DNA of 64,000 bases from Acholoe squamosa (Eukaryota; Annelida; Polychaeta; Phyllodocida; Polynoidae), in contig OX439037.1 in assembly GCA_949317995.1 (NCBI GenBank), forward strand, positions 50,316,080 to 50,380,079. The letters run 5' to 3'. The notes under the pieces were generated by a model, which made no database searches, was not told the origin of the DNA, and saw only the letters and a program-made list of their open reading frames with translations. Below, piece after piece: positions 22,681 through 34,687 of this stretch; within the stretch, counting starts at the first letter, position 1; each line of letters begins with the position of its first letter. The translations under genes and the position numbers were made by a program.

Positions 22681-25254
22681 GATACCAGCTTGGTCGATCA
22701 CAAAATTTGGATCATAATTAAACTCTTAACTATAGTTAATTGTGGCAGAACAATAGGCTGAATTTCAGGTCTTTGAATGGCCATAACTTTGCTTTAAATT
22801 GACATAAAGACTTCATTCAAAAAGCAAAATCAATCAGTTTTGCAAGATCTATCCATAGATCACTAGCTAGAGTGCATAAAACCAAGTCTTAAAAATTAGG
22901 TAAGTGCCTATGAAAGGTCTCATAATACAGAGGAGGCGGTCCGTAACATCATATGCCTAGGGACCGGTTGGCTGGTCTAGATTTTCTCGATCAATAGCCA
23001 TTAAAATGTGAGTTTTTATTTATTTTACTTATAATTACATGCCAAGAACCTATAGTTGCTATTATACATAAGTCACATGATTGCTAGCCATTGAATACAC
23101 ACACATTATATTCGACTCCCCCCATTGAATACGGCTTGTTGCAGTACTGTTATTTAGTATCGTCAGTATTAACCATGACATAAAATTACTAGGCACCCTA
23201 CTTTGATGGAAGGGAGGATGGGCTTTCTCCCTTGCTCAAACCTCCTCCCTTCATCGCGCCATCCAGTCACTTAAAAATAATGTGAAACCCCATGCCTCTC
23301 CTCTGATTTCAAAACCAAAGGTATCCAGATTCCTTATTTATTTGCCATCATATATTAAAGCATATTTTCATGGGCCTTTTATTAGTCGATTTTGGGTGAA
23401 TTTTGGTCGACTTAAGGTAAAATTACATGATAAGGAAACTGGCATCTTATCATTAAGAAATCGATATGATTTTTCAATATTAGATACCTACAATTACAGT
23501 ATCCTGAAAATTCACACAATTCTCTACAGTTTTGCGGAATTATACACATTGATGGAATAATTATTCATAGAGAAATTGAGATTCACATTTTGCTCACAAA
23601 TATTCTGGACGGGAAGGGTCGACTTATGGTGAATCTACCCTGCACTGTTATTACATCATTGAACTGTATTTTGCATGTACTTTTTGCGACATTAACATAT
23701 ATATCTGCCACTGATCCTTTTGAAAATAATACGATTGCATGTGTATGGAATTTATCAATAGAATTCCCTATCACAACTTTCAGAAAGACCAATTCACAGT
23801 CACACTGTGCCAAGCTTGAAGCAGAAAGACATGACCAATCCAGGGTGTGCCTGGGGCAGAGACGTGATGGAGCAATTTACAGTGTAACAAGGGGGCAGAC
23901 ATGAGCAATCCATCATTGTGCCTGGGGGTGATGTGCACAGCTCACACGCTGTCAAGAGGCAGCACAAACACTGATTGAGTCATGTCAACGCCGTACAAAC
24001 ACCGAGAGGACAGCACATAAGTCTACCTCAAATAGTGCTAGTGTACACCAGCGCACAGTCCCTCACCTGCTCAAACTACTGCCAACCACCAATCTCAACC
24101 AATCAGAGCAGCATGTGCGCAATGCTGTAGATGGTACTCTTGACGATTGACAACTTCCGGTCAGCATGGAAGAAGTTGATCTGTGTGTATGTGATATGCA
24201 GATAGTAATTAACGGGCATCGGCAATCAATCTAATTTTTGTAATTATTGGGGCCCGGTGCTGGGGGTGGGTGACTTGAGATATGTGAGTAGCATCAGCAA
24301 GTGGACATATCCCATGGTGGCACCAGGTGGCCCATACAAACAGCTATGGACATCACGACGTGTCCAAGGGGAGGGTTCTTCTAGCCCCCACAAATGTCGT
24401 AATTATCGAACTCCCATGTGGGGACCTTTGTCATTTCTGCCCACGCCCTGGTCTAATTTACTGTCCGTGTAGCATCCAAGATCCCATAGAAAGATAGGGC
24501 TACATAAAACCTCTGACACTACCATATGTTTGGGCTTTACTGTGGAACTCCATAAGTATGAGCTAATAACAGACCATTTCAATTTCCGTTTCAAAATGTT
24601 AGTCGCCACGGTCGTGAAGCATAACTTCTGTATCATGAGATGATATGAACAATTAATTATGTTATTTTGGGGAAATAGGAGGATCAGAGGATCTTATGAC
24701 GACATTTCTGAAACCGAGTCTCATTTAATCTTCATGCTCCTTGCAGAATATTCTATTACTTTCTCCAAATCAGATTATTGGCTTCTGTGGGTGAAGTAGT
24801 CATGAGCTTTTCTTATCGTTATTACTCATCATTTCCTCAAGGGATATGGGCTAAAATTGAATTTAACCCAATATTGGATTTCATTTACCAATATTTCTTA
24901 TTAGGCCAAAAAAAGAAGCTGTGTTTCCGGTAACATAGTCCAAAAAGTTGAGGTAGGTAGGTCGGATTCTTTGTTTTTTTGCATCTAAGGCCTCATATAG
25001 TCAAAATTTGCCAGGTTTTCGATGGGAAGTATAACAAAGGATCGTTTCCTGCATAAAAGATGAAGGGAAAATACGTCAAAATAAAAGTTTTGACATAAAA
25101 ACTTTAAAATAATTGAATTTCTTTTTTGGAAAAAATCTTCAAAAAATTGTAAAACTTTTGAAATGATTTCTAAAAATTTCTGAGGTCGGCCCGTTTTAGC
25201 TGATGACGGTCAGGTGACCGGAAACCTTTTTTTGTTTTTTGGCCTTATCATCGC
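22681..25254. other. No recognisable gene over 2.6 kb
   Basis: AT-rich DNA with several short frames (23282-23560, 23590-23904, 24257-24472) that lack domains. No RNA or repeat pair was found inside this window. Confidence 0.35.
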
Positions 25255-25405
25255 AGTAGGCCATCCCCTTGTGCAATAGGGTTGTCACGCAATTCTACTG
25301 GTAAATCTATCTATAGACAAGGTGCCCTATAGCCCCCTCCCAATACATACACTCATGGGGATGGGACACTTTCTGTTTTTTACTTAAGCCATTAAACCGT
25401 TACCT
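25255..25405 (-). repeat. Dispersed repeat R3, inverted copy
   Basis: Reverse complement of about 37845-37995. Shared words include AATAGGGTTGT-ACGCA-TTCTACT, ATACACTCA and GGGACACTTTCT. Moderately diverged. It directly precedes the R1 copy on the same side. Confidence 0.55.
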
Positions 25406-25412
25406 TATTTAA

Positions 25413-25757
25413 GAAGTAGGAGTGTCATTGACATCCAATTTATGTCGATGATGATTATCATCATTCTGCTCTCGATATTTCAAATATATCAATTATTGCA
25501 AAAAAGACCATATTACCCATAACCTGGGCTTTCTCTGAGTGAAAGAAATTTTCAAATACTCCAATTAGAAGGAAAATTAGACCATTAAATAGGACTAAAT
25601 ACGTTCTTTTCATTTCAAATCCTTTCTTTTCATCTTTTTTAATTGTATCTCCTACCATATGATTTTTTTTCTGGCTCATGCAAATAGTAGCTGAGGTGCA
25701 CCATACACAATAAGCCTAAAGTTGGGGTGAGTCTAATGTTTAGGAACCATTAATTCA
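25413..25757 (+). repeat. Dispersed repeat R1, copy b
   Basis: Starts with the GTGTCATTGACATCC palindrome, then CTCGATATTTCAAATATATC, and continues as a close match of window positions 10-285. It shows that copy a is the same unit, clipped by the window. Confidence 0.7.
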
Positions 25758-25979
25758 ACATTCAGGTTTGGTATACACAGAACTTTTGAGACTGGCTATG
25801 GTTTCTCAGAGATATTCCTTGTGCATTGGAGGAACAAAAGATTGTTGTAGATGGCTAATTAGGAAAGCAGAATTCAATTAATGTTACTGACTATTGCATT
25901 TGTGTAGGAGGAAGGGGTTTAGAGTGATACATGTATCATATACATTATATTTTTGAACCCGAGTAATCTTTTGACCATA

Positions 25980-27180
25980 ACTTCGGTTCTAGGGTAGAGT
26001 GACCTTGAGTCGTCCAGGTACCTTGAGTCGGCCATTTTGCTTGGTTTTGGGCCCAAAATGAATGTGTTAATGAATATTTTAGTGGATTCTAAGCTATTTG
26101 CTCTGGTGCTATATGGCAAGATATACTATCAGCTATCTTAGCATCTTTTGGGATATAAGTCTAGGACCTTCCAGGAGCTCTAGATGACACTAGAGTTTGT
26201 GAATTATTCTTGAAGTCAAATATAGGTTTCTGATGATTTTCCAGCAACAGAATGATAGATTAGTGATAGTGTGATATTGACCAAGTAACAGAGTTAAACC
26301 TAACTAAAATTGGAAAAAAACATTGCATTCATACTCTGTCAAACATCATTTAACTTGAAATTATTCCTTTTATAGTGTTCAGTACAAAAGTCAACAATCT
26401 GCTGTATAGAAGTTGACTCGTGGTATGATAAGACTGACCCAAGGTGACTTCAAGCAATACATGTACCTTGAGTCGGCCACTATACAAGTACCTTGAGTCG
26501 GCCACTATTGCTTTTTGGTCCCAAATGAACTTAGCAGTGACCATTTCATTAGGTTCTACGTTATTTACACTGCTAGAATATGTTGAGCTGTAGCACCTGC
26601 TATCTTTCCATCTTTGGGAAAGGGAATCTAGCACTATCCATTATTTTTCAACAAAATCAACTGTATTCTACCAATTAGGTAGCGAGGTCCTCTAATAGAT
26701 TGACAGCCACTTTGAAATAACGGACAGCTGATAAATGGGTATACGTTTGCTATTATTTATGTTTACCCAAGGAATGGTATTAATCAGCATTATGATTAGT
26801 AAAATCAGTCCAGAAACACTGTGACCAAGATCACTCAGCCGGTAATAAGTGTTTTCCTTGTTTTGCTTCAAAAGCACACTCTTTACTATGAATTAGTTGG
26901 GTCATTTTATGATGTGGCTGACTCAAGGTACCACAGTGGCCGACTCATGGTACTGAGGGAAGAAAATTCACATCTATTGAATAATGGGTGCTCAAAGAGC
27001 TCCATGACTATGGGCATGAAAGTTGTAACATTGCTGGATGGAAAGAGTAAGGCATCTGGGTAATATTTATATCCATTTTTAGATGACCCCTGCAAGTTTT
27101 CCTACTATTACAAAGAACCTAGACTAACTAGTAGGTGGTAAGATGACCCAGGTGGACGATTCATGGTCACTTTACCCTAA
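25980..27180. repeat. Foldback region built on a CCTTGAGTCGGCC module
   Basis: The outer ends TAGGGTAGAGTGACC-TGAGTCGTCC (about 25992) and GGACGA-TCATGGTCACTTTACCCTA (about 27154-27180) are inverted copies. Inside, a diverged ~430-bp direct duplication starts near 26014 and 26470 with ACCTTGAGTCGGCCA. An inverted module lies at 26916-26965. No coding region was recognised. Confidence 0.5.
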
Positions 27181-27337
27181 TAGGAATTTTCAAGAAATTC
27201 CTTCAAATCTAGAAAGCCAAAGTTCTAGCCATTCAGGGGACAAATAATTGTATCGATATAATGGTTTTATCAATGTGATAATCGCGATTTTGTAAATGAC
27301 GATGTATCGATTTGGTAGGTATCGATGACACTTAAGA

Positions 27338-27515
27338 AGTCAGTGCTATATCTCAAAATGGTATAGGTGGATGCTTGTATCAATTACACATAATATAGGC
27401 CATAATAAGCCATGTGCTCCATTACTAGTAGTAGGCAAAAGAGAGTGCAGAAATGGATAGTGTTTGAGTTTTGGTCTTTTAACACCATACAACTGAGACT
27501 GCAGGCTCACTGCAT
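27338..27515 (-). repeat. Dispersed repeat R4, inverted copy
   Basis: Reverse complement of 37633-37822 with moderate divergence. Shared words include CAGTGAGCCTGCAGTCTCAG, GTTAAAAGACCAAAACTC and ATTTTGAGATAT. Confidence 0.65.
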
Positions 27516-27559
27516 GGTAGCGACCAAACAGCCAACTATACAACATACCTATACAGATC

Positions 27560-27830
27560 TATACATGTAAGCATTCCAAAATACCAGAAAAATGTTGTGC
27601 ATGGAACAAATACAAGAGTGATTCGAGATATTGGTCTAAAGAGCACATGATAGGTGTGGAGTTTTTTAGATTTCACAAACCAAACTTGTCTATTGACCCC
27701 AAGGATCCAGTAACCAAGCAATGTCTTGAATGGATCAAAGCCTGTAGTAAACCAGATGATAGACTGAATCTAAAATGGGTTGCAGAGGATTACAGAAAAA
27801 AACACAAGATATTCATATTTGCTCTAAGGT
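27560..27830 (+). pseudogene. THAP-type zinc-finger exon relic
   Basis: The open frame reads EKCCAWNKYKSDSRY, then HMIGVEFFRFHKPN and CLEWIKACSKPDDRLN, then HKIFIFAL, the spacing and words of the N-terminal half of a THAP DNA-binding domain (known relatives read like CC..GC.SDSRY....H..GV.FF.FPKP...C..WI.AC.R). It stops at an excellent splice-donor match, AAG|GTGAGA, near 27829-27835. The expected second zinc Cys after CC is not where it should be, and the later Cys-x-x-His end has decayed. Either a degenerate exon of a host or P-element-like THAP gene, or a lone relic; no partner exon was found. Confidence 0.45.
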
Positions 27831-27924
27831 GAGATGGATTGTGACTTTGGCTAATGTGTCTATACACTTTGTTCCTGGTAGAGTAGATTCAGCATAAATC
27901 AAACATTTAACAAATCTTACTTTA

Positions 27925-28175
27925 GAGAGTGACAATTTTTTTATAACAAGGGGGGGGACTGGTGGGTTTCAGAAGGTTGGGGTCAACATTTTTTCAGCCC
28001 CTCTGAAGGGGGGGGGGCGTGATAATTTCACCTGTTTACAGGAACTATAGTTCAAAAGGGCCAGTGCCCTCCAAAAACATTGGCCCATGTGAGGAGGGGC
28101 CAATTTCTTTTTTTTTTTGCACTCTGGTCCCAAAACTCCCCCCCCCCTTATTGTTGTTAAAAAATTATCACTCCC
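27925..28175. mobile_element. G-run MITE, member 2
   Basis: Ends GAGAGTGACAATTTTTTTAT and ATTATCACTCCC are inverted copies, each followed inward by a G run or C run. The flanks are TTA (left) and TTT (right), close to the TAA duplication of its relatives. Confidence 0.65.
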
Positions 28176-28445
28176 TTTTATAAAGAGGTGTTTTGTTGAT
28201 TTTTTTTGTTGTCCAACTCATAGAACCTAATGTGACCTTGAGGGGACTTGTAAGCTTTTTATGAGCCATACTGTAGGTATATGATCCCCCCATATATTGG
28301 CCATAAATTCAAACACAAAAACATTTTTGGTTATTCGGACAGACATTTTTGAGGGTTCCTGACCTTTGAATGGAACTCCATAATGCTGGAGCAGTGTGAT
28401 ACCGGGAGGTCCACATGTTTGTACAAAGATAGACCTGAAGTATAT

Positions 28446-28598
28446 GACCGATGCACAGTGCAGACAGTGTTGCAGTTTACCAGAATCTACCCTTCTACCT
28501 GCATGCACCACCCCAGACCAACAGTATTTGATCCCCAGTCAGATAGGGTAGTTATAACCACTCAGCCCCAAATAGAACTCTGCAGTACCCTTATTGCA
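28446..28598 (+). repeat. Inverted-pair repeat R5, left arm
   Basis: Reverse-complement partner of 29808-29962, 1.2 kb away. Shared words include GATCCCCARTCAG, AGGGTAGTTATAACCACTCA, AATAGAACT and TACCCTTATT. The two arms could fold together in a transcript. Confidence 0.7.
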
Positions 28599-29807
28599 GG
28601 GACATAGTACATAGCACTTGCATTAGACTGCCCCAGCTACTCAGCCATGACAAAATGCAAGTGTCAGTTGAGGGCTGCATGCCAATACGGAAGCACCTAC
28701 GAAACAAGCCATACACACAGAGGATAGGTGCAGCCCACGTGAGCACGTAAGTGCAGTGAAAACTCACATTGGTTACAAATATGTCCTGGAAATACATGAT
28801 TATTACCTATACATATATGGACAAAAGGTAGGTAAGAATAGTACCTACAGTATATGACAAAACGGTATAATTATGAGGATATCTGTCAGTCCAGAATAGA
28901 TAAAGGAAATAACAATCAATCAATCAAATTATCAAGATGGTAGAGGTCAGGACAGATACATGGCTATAGTGAATCCAAAAGTTGGCAAATTATTTGCAAA
29001 ATAACAGCTTTTGTTATGCACTTCTGTTCTTCGTCAGGACAGTGAAGCCCAAGGTACTCATAATATTTGCCGATTTTTTAAAAAAGTCTACCAGCTAATG
29101 TAGACCAAACAGCGGGTTTTGTGTGATTCACATAGTTTGTCACTATTATGAATTTATGTAAATTTGGAGGTTCTTTACTCATTGAGGATTCCTCGTGTCA
29201 GTGCCTCCCAGCTAGCACAACTCGTGCAATTTACGTCATTTTTACGTGAAAACTCATGTGATTTACGTAAAAAAGACATCATCTGGATGAGCCATGCTAT
29301 ACAAATGAGTGGTTCTTGGCTAAAATAACCCTGCTGACATCAGGTATGACCCCAGACCAGGTCTGTGTGACCCCCAGTGTAAGGCAAGGTTATTAAGCCT
29401 GCTAGCCTACATTCACTTAGAGAATAGACAGCGATCTTCTTCACATCGAGACTGTCTCTTGTCCTATACTGAATGGCGCTAGGGACGAGTGTATGGATCA
29501 GGGAGAGTTGTAGTGTGCACATATATGCTATAGCAAGATTTTTTATTCGACTTATTTATGTGGCCACGATAGTTGTGATCTCGGAATCTCTCACGAGATT
29601 AAGTATAGGTACCCTAATCACAAGTAGTGTGACAAGCCAGGAACAAGTGCGGTTCCGAGATCAAGTCCGGATGTTGCTGATTTCAGCAGACATGTGGCGG
29701 TCCCAGGAACTAGTCCGGTTCCGTAAGGCCGCTATATTTACTATTTAGCAGGGTGGTGTCACTGGTTGGGGCCTCGGTGGTTGGGGCCCGCACATAGTCA
29801 GGTAGTA
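28599..29807. other. Spacer between R5 arms, nothing coding seen
   Basis: About 1.2 kb. It contains a cluster of TTTACGT words (29231-29275) resembling bZIP/CRE-type sites, but this is not a firm call. Confidence 0.35.
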
Positions 29808-29962
29808 CTATAATAAGGGTAGTGCGTAGTTCTATTTCTGGGTGAGTGGTTATAACTACCCTGCCTGATTGGGGATCAAACACTGCTTGTCTGGGCTGGT
29901 ACATGCAGGCACAGGGGTAGATTCAGGTAAACTGTAACAGTGTCTGCACTGTGCATTGGCCA
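29808..29962 (-). repeat. Inverted-pair repeat R5, right arm
   Basis: Matches the left arm (28446-28598) in reverse orientation, ending at GCACTGTGCATTGG versus CCGATGCACAGTGC in the left copy. Confidence 0.7.
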
Positions 29963-30340
29963 CATATTGGTCTGATATGGCCATTTCTAGCCAACACAGA
30001 ACTCTTCACTTTCTGGGATGTTTAGACTTGCACAGGTCACCATAGCCCTTACCAAATAATCTTCACTCATATAATCTGTGACTCTTAAACATGAAACACT
30101 TGGAAAACCAATAGCCCTTGACCATTAGGAGACCACTAATTGATAGGTAGTTAACAAGTCTAATATTAAACCTAACTTAATAAGAATCTTAACAAGAGCT
30201 ATGATATTTAGCCATAGGGGTAGCTATAGTATGCTATTATGACCTTACTTGCATGGTATCATTCTTACAGCAACCGCCATAGAGATAGGAGCTAGGCTCC
30301 ATTGCCCTCCATTCTATTATCATAGTACTAGGGATAGGGA
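29963..30340. other. No recognisable feature
   Basis: AT-rich lead-in to the minisatellite. Its last 30 bp (CATAGTACTAGGGATAGGGA) recur inside the array near 30482. Confidence 0.4.
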
Positions 30341-32234
30341 CATCATGAATACCTTAGCAATGCACCATGAATACCTTAGCAACACATCATGAATACCTTA
30401 GCAATGCATCATGAATACCTTAGCAAAGCATCATGAATACCTTAGCAACACACCATGAATACCTTCCATTCTATTATCATCATAGTACTAGGAATAGGGA
30501 CATCATGAATACATTTAAGAATGTGTCATGAATGCATTAGGAATGCATCATGAATTCCTTAGCAATGCATCATGAATGCCTTAGCAGCGCATCGTGAATA
30601 CCATAGAAACACATCATGAATGGCTTAGCAATGCACCATGAATACCTTAGCAACACATCATGAATACCTTAGCAACACATCATGAAGACCTTAGCAATGC
30701 ACTATGAATACCTTAGCAACACACCATGAATACCCTAGCAACATATCATGAATACCTTAGTAACGCACCATGACTACCTTAGCAACACACCAAGACTACC
30801 TTAGCAACGCACCACAAATACCTTAGCAATGTACCGTTAATACCTTAGCAACGCATCACGAATACCTTAGCAACGCATTATGGAAACTATAGCAACACAT
30901 CATGAATACCATAGCAATGCATCATGAATGCCTTAGCAATGCACCATGAATACCTTAGCAATGCACCATGAATACCTTAGCAATGCATCATGAATACCAT
31001 AGCAACAATTCATTTATACCATAGCAACACATCATGAATGCCTTAGCAGCGCATCATGAATACCATAGCAACACATCATTAATACCATAGCAACACATTG
31101 TGAATACCTTAGCAACACATCATGAATACCTTAGCAACATATCATGAATACCATAGCAACACATCATGAATGCCTTGGCAATGCATCATGAATACCTTAG
31201 CAACACATCATGAATACCATAGCAACACATCATGAATACCTGAGCAATGCATCATGAATACCTTAGCAATGCTCAATGAATACCTTAGCAACGCACAATA
31301 ATACCTTAGCAACATATCATGAATACCTTAGTAACACACCATGACTACCTTAGCAACGCACCAAGACTACCTTAGCAATGCACCACAAATACCTTAGCAA
31401 TGTACCGTTAATACCTTAGCAACACATCACAAATACCTTAGCAACGCATTATGAAAACCATAGCAACACATCATGAATACCATAGCAATGCATCATGAAT
31501 GCCTTAGCAATGCATCATGAATACCATAGCAACACATCATTAATACCATAGCAACACATCATGAATGCCTTAGCAACGCATCATGAATACCTTAGCAACA
31601 CACCATGAATACCTTAGCAACATATGAATACCATAGCAACACATCATGAATGCCTTAGCAATGCATCATGAATACCTTAGCAACACATTATGAATACCTT
31701 AGCAATGCATCATGAATACCTTAGCAACACATCATGAATACTATAGCAACACCTCATGAATGCCGTAGCAACACATCATGAATACCTTAGCAACACACCA
31801 TGAATACCTTAGCAACATATCATGAATACCATAGCAACACATCATGAATGCCTTGGCAATGCATCATGAATACCTTAGCAACTCATCATGAATACCATAG
31901 CAACACGTCATTAATACCTAAGCAATGCATCACGAATACCTTAGCAATGCTCTATGAATACCTTAGCAACGCACAATGAATACCTTAGGAATGCAGGGCC
32001 TCCCTAGCCCACTTAAAAGGGTCTATATCTCCTCTTTCCTATCCCTCGGGATTCCTTTGTGAAATTGTGTAATGTTACGTAGTGCTCACAATGAATATGA
32101 CCTTAGTTGTCAAAATGGCTTTAAACATCTATTACTCACTCACTCCTTAGGAATGCACCACATATACCTTAGCAATGTACCACGAATACCTTAGCAATGC
32201 ATCAAGAATACCTAACCAGCTCACCATGAATACC

Positions 32235-32235
<1 letters not shown>
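30341..32235 (+). repeat. 22-bp minisatellite, about 75-80 copies, with higher-order structure
   Basis: The unit core is CATGAATACCTTAGCAA with variable CACATCAT/TGCATCAT/CGCACCAT ends. The main array is 30341-31995; four or five units resume at about 32148-32235 after an inserted block. Distinct variant strings recur in the same order at spacings of about 571 bp (30760 and 31331) and about 680 bp (31140 and 31820), so whole groups of units were duplicated. Not a CRISPR: units abut and there are no spacers. Confidence 0.9.
31996..32147 (+). repeat. Block inserted in the minisatellite (R6, copy a)
   Basis: Begins GGGCCTCCCTAGCCCACTTA, and its first ~57 bp match 54980-55036. The rest is unique here. 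Minisatellite units continue after it, so it interrupted an existing array or was carried in with a duplication. Confidence 0.6.

Positions 32236-32237
<2 letters not shown>

Positions 32238-32272
<35 letters not shown>
32238..32272. repeat. (TA)n microsatellite
   Basis: About 35 bp of TA immediately after the last minisatellite unit. Confidence 0.95.
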
Positions 32273-32273
<1 letters not shown>

Positions 32274-32276
<3 letters not shown>

Positions 32277-32616
32277 TTTGTTTACCAACGAACAATCGTA
32301 TTTAAATATTAATCTATAATAACCGACTGGCATTACAGCTGTGCTGTACCTTCTTAGCTATCATAATATCTTTGAATTTCTATCTTTAATTGAAATCTAC
32401 AATAGAACATATAGTCTTTGATCAACATCTTTTAAAATCGATATCTTATCACACTGTCCCCTCGTTCTATCGGATGGCAGACTAATGCTTTCTTATATAT
32501 GTATGATATACCCGGTATCAATGAGCCATTATAATGCATAATTACAGTTTTGTAAATATCACTTTATAAAATAGCCTAATTAGGAAGAGTGTAAATGGTC
32601 CCGACGATAGATTAGT
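32274..32616. other. No recognisable feature
   Basis: AT-rich DNA between the microsatellite and LTR fragments. Confidence 0.4.
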
Positions 32617-32691
32617 CGCACTAATATATATAAAACGATGCCGGCCCCTACACCACCCCCCTAGACCTTACCTAGGGTAGGTGTTAAAAAA
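32617..32691 (-). mobile_element. Fragment of family B LTR start plus adjoining polypurine tract
   Basis: Near-identical to 33139-33213. Read on the minus strand, it has an A/G-rich tract (CTAGGGGGGTGG) and then TGTAGGGGCCGGCATCG. A direct partial duplicate of the LTR edge 520 bp away; fossil. Confidence 0.6.
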
Positions 32692-32822
32692 TGGCAGTTT
32701 TAAAGCGCCTTTTGGTTGGTAATCACTTTCTATCTTTATCTAGCATATCCCATAACTTCACAATTCTGTAATAGGGTGACTTTTGGAATGCACAAATCAT
32801 GGTAACATACATCCAAGTATAT

Positions 32823-33174
32823 TGTAACGGTTCGTTTCGACTTATATGTTGGGTGGCTCTTTGGCTCGCTTAACACTAGAGATACCAACACAACACAAGG
32901 AGTTCGGGTTGGACAAAGCCACAGACTTCCTACCGCTCGGGTAGGCCTTTATTAATAGAACAAACACACGTCTGGACTGGACTACGTCCAGTCCCCTTTT
33001 GCGGTTCATCCGGCTCCTTACTAGGAGCTGGACGCGAGGTGTGGTGCTGCCCCCTCTTGTACCAAACGGGTACCGCAAAGCGATGCCTGGTTGGCATAGA
33101 AGGAACGAGCGCCACACGAACACATCTCTCGGATGAAGCGCACTAATATATATACAATGATGCCGGCCCCTACA
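32823..33174 (-). mobile_element. LTR of family B element
   Basis: On the minus strand it begins TGTAGGGGCCGGCATCATTG, carries a TATATATA stretch and an AATAAA (within TTAATAAAGGCC), and ends GAACCGTTACA. A polypurine tract (CTAGGGGGGTGG) lies just upstream of its start, so it is a 3' LTR on the minus strand. It is the same family as the solo LTR at 6637-6904, which lacks a ~115-bp inner stretch seen here. Confidence 0.7.
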
Positions 33175-33454
33175 CCACCCCCCTAGACCTTACCTAGGGT
33201 AGGTGTTAAAAAGTACCTATTGTTAAAGTTATATAACAGTATATACATAGGTAAGTCTAATATAACAATGTTATACAAAGTATATGACATTAAGGGGCAT
33301 TATAAATAATATGTACATAGTAATAGGCATCGTCACATATAACCCGAAGTAACTAAATAATAACATAAATAGGAGGTGGTGCCTTATGCACCATCAACCT
33401 ATGGTGGAATAAATGAGTAACAGTGTTACAAAGTTATTAAAGTTATGACGTGTT

Positions 33455-33456
<2 letters not shown>

Positions 33457-33521
<65 letters not shown>
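33457..33521. repeat. (TA)n microsatellite
   Basis: About 65 bp of TA inside the noncoding 3' part of the family B relic. Confidence 0.95.
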
Positions 33522-33525
<4 letters not shown>

Positions 33526-34002
33526 ATTAAGGAGATTACATGTTGTAGTAGTATATACAATATGAAATAACAATAACCCGAGAGGTGATGTAACCCGAAA
33601 ATCTTTTTTTTTATGTTTAGTTTATATAAAAATATAGTTTTATAGAAAGATATGCTATACATTTAAATATGACTTTAAGAAGTGTCCTACCGGAGTAGCA
33701 GGATCACCCTTACAATAAAACTAAACTTCCAGCGAACCTGGAATGACTGGTTTCTGCAGCTCCATACGGCGACAAATGAGTGGTGGCAAGCCACGTTGCT
33801 GTATGTTGTGCCCTGGTGAGGATGGGAAGATGGAGCCCCCTATTCGTGTGGTAATCCATAGGTGGTTCGGGTGGCATCCATCTTGGCTGCAGGTCGTCAT
33901 TCCAGTCCGTCGGGTTCGAGTAGTCCTTCAAGAAATTAATCTCTGGCATATCATATGCCTTTACTCTCGGGTACTAGATTGGGGAAGCCGGCAGATGGAC
34001 AC

Positions 34003-34350
34003 TCACAAGTCCTCGGACTCGTCATCAGTGTCCATCTTCTCAGCTGGCTCGGGGTTAGGTACGGGAGCCAAGCTGCTGCTGCCTACAGTAAGGAGCTTAA
34101 GGGTTTCGGTGCTCAGGTCAGTGAGTAAACTCAGAGCACCCATACCCTCAGAGGGACTGTTCCCCGCTGCCTCGGCTTCGGCACCCGAAGGGATGACTAG
34201 AGACAACGCGGTGCCGTCCCAGTCATCCAGGTGCTTGCCAAAGCAGAGGAAGAACTTCAAGTCTGCCTCCTTGTACCTGTTGATGTACTTTAAGTTCTCA
34301 GCAGTGTGGAACTCCTTAACACATTCAGGTCTATATTGTTTTACACTAAA
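34003..34350 (-). pseudogene. C-terminal remnant of the family B extra protein
   Basis: A minus-strand coding-like stretch with FFLCFGKHLDDWDGT (about 34210-34254), an Ala/Gly/Ser-rich linker and an acidic tail ending KMDTDDESEDL. The FFxxFGxxxDxWDGT motif is shared with the extra region of the Gypsy-type element (49066-49110), and the DNA for its last seven codons is almost identical. Both are followed by a Pro/acidic tail. Another short minus-strand frame lies just beyond (33710-33949). Fossil. Confidence 0.5.
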
Positions 34351-34687
34351 TTTCGGGCCTTAGGGGGTGTCATTACCTTTCAAAATCTGTTTGAATCATG
34401 TTGATATTCCTACTAGAAGTGAAATGGTGGTGGTCTAAGCTAAACACATGGGTATAAAATCCCGGAATCCTGATTGTCCGTATCTATCATGATAAGGGAG
34501 ATACAGCTTTGATAACATAGCATTCATATTCTCAAAAATAATGATTTGATCAAACTTTAAACATGCATATTTCAGGAACCCCTTTATCAATTGAGATGAA
34601 ATAAAGTGCATATTGTAGCAATTCTTTTTAATTTTCAAATTCTGAAAATAGAATGATCTGCATCGCCACATGGTAGCATTTCTATTT

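Noticed and set aside
30341-32235. CRISPR-like array
   Set aside because: Units abut with no spacers and vary gradually; the context is eukaryotic. It is a minisatellite.
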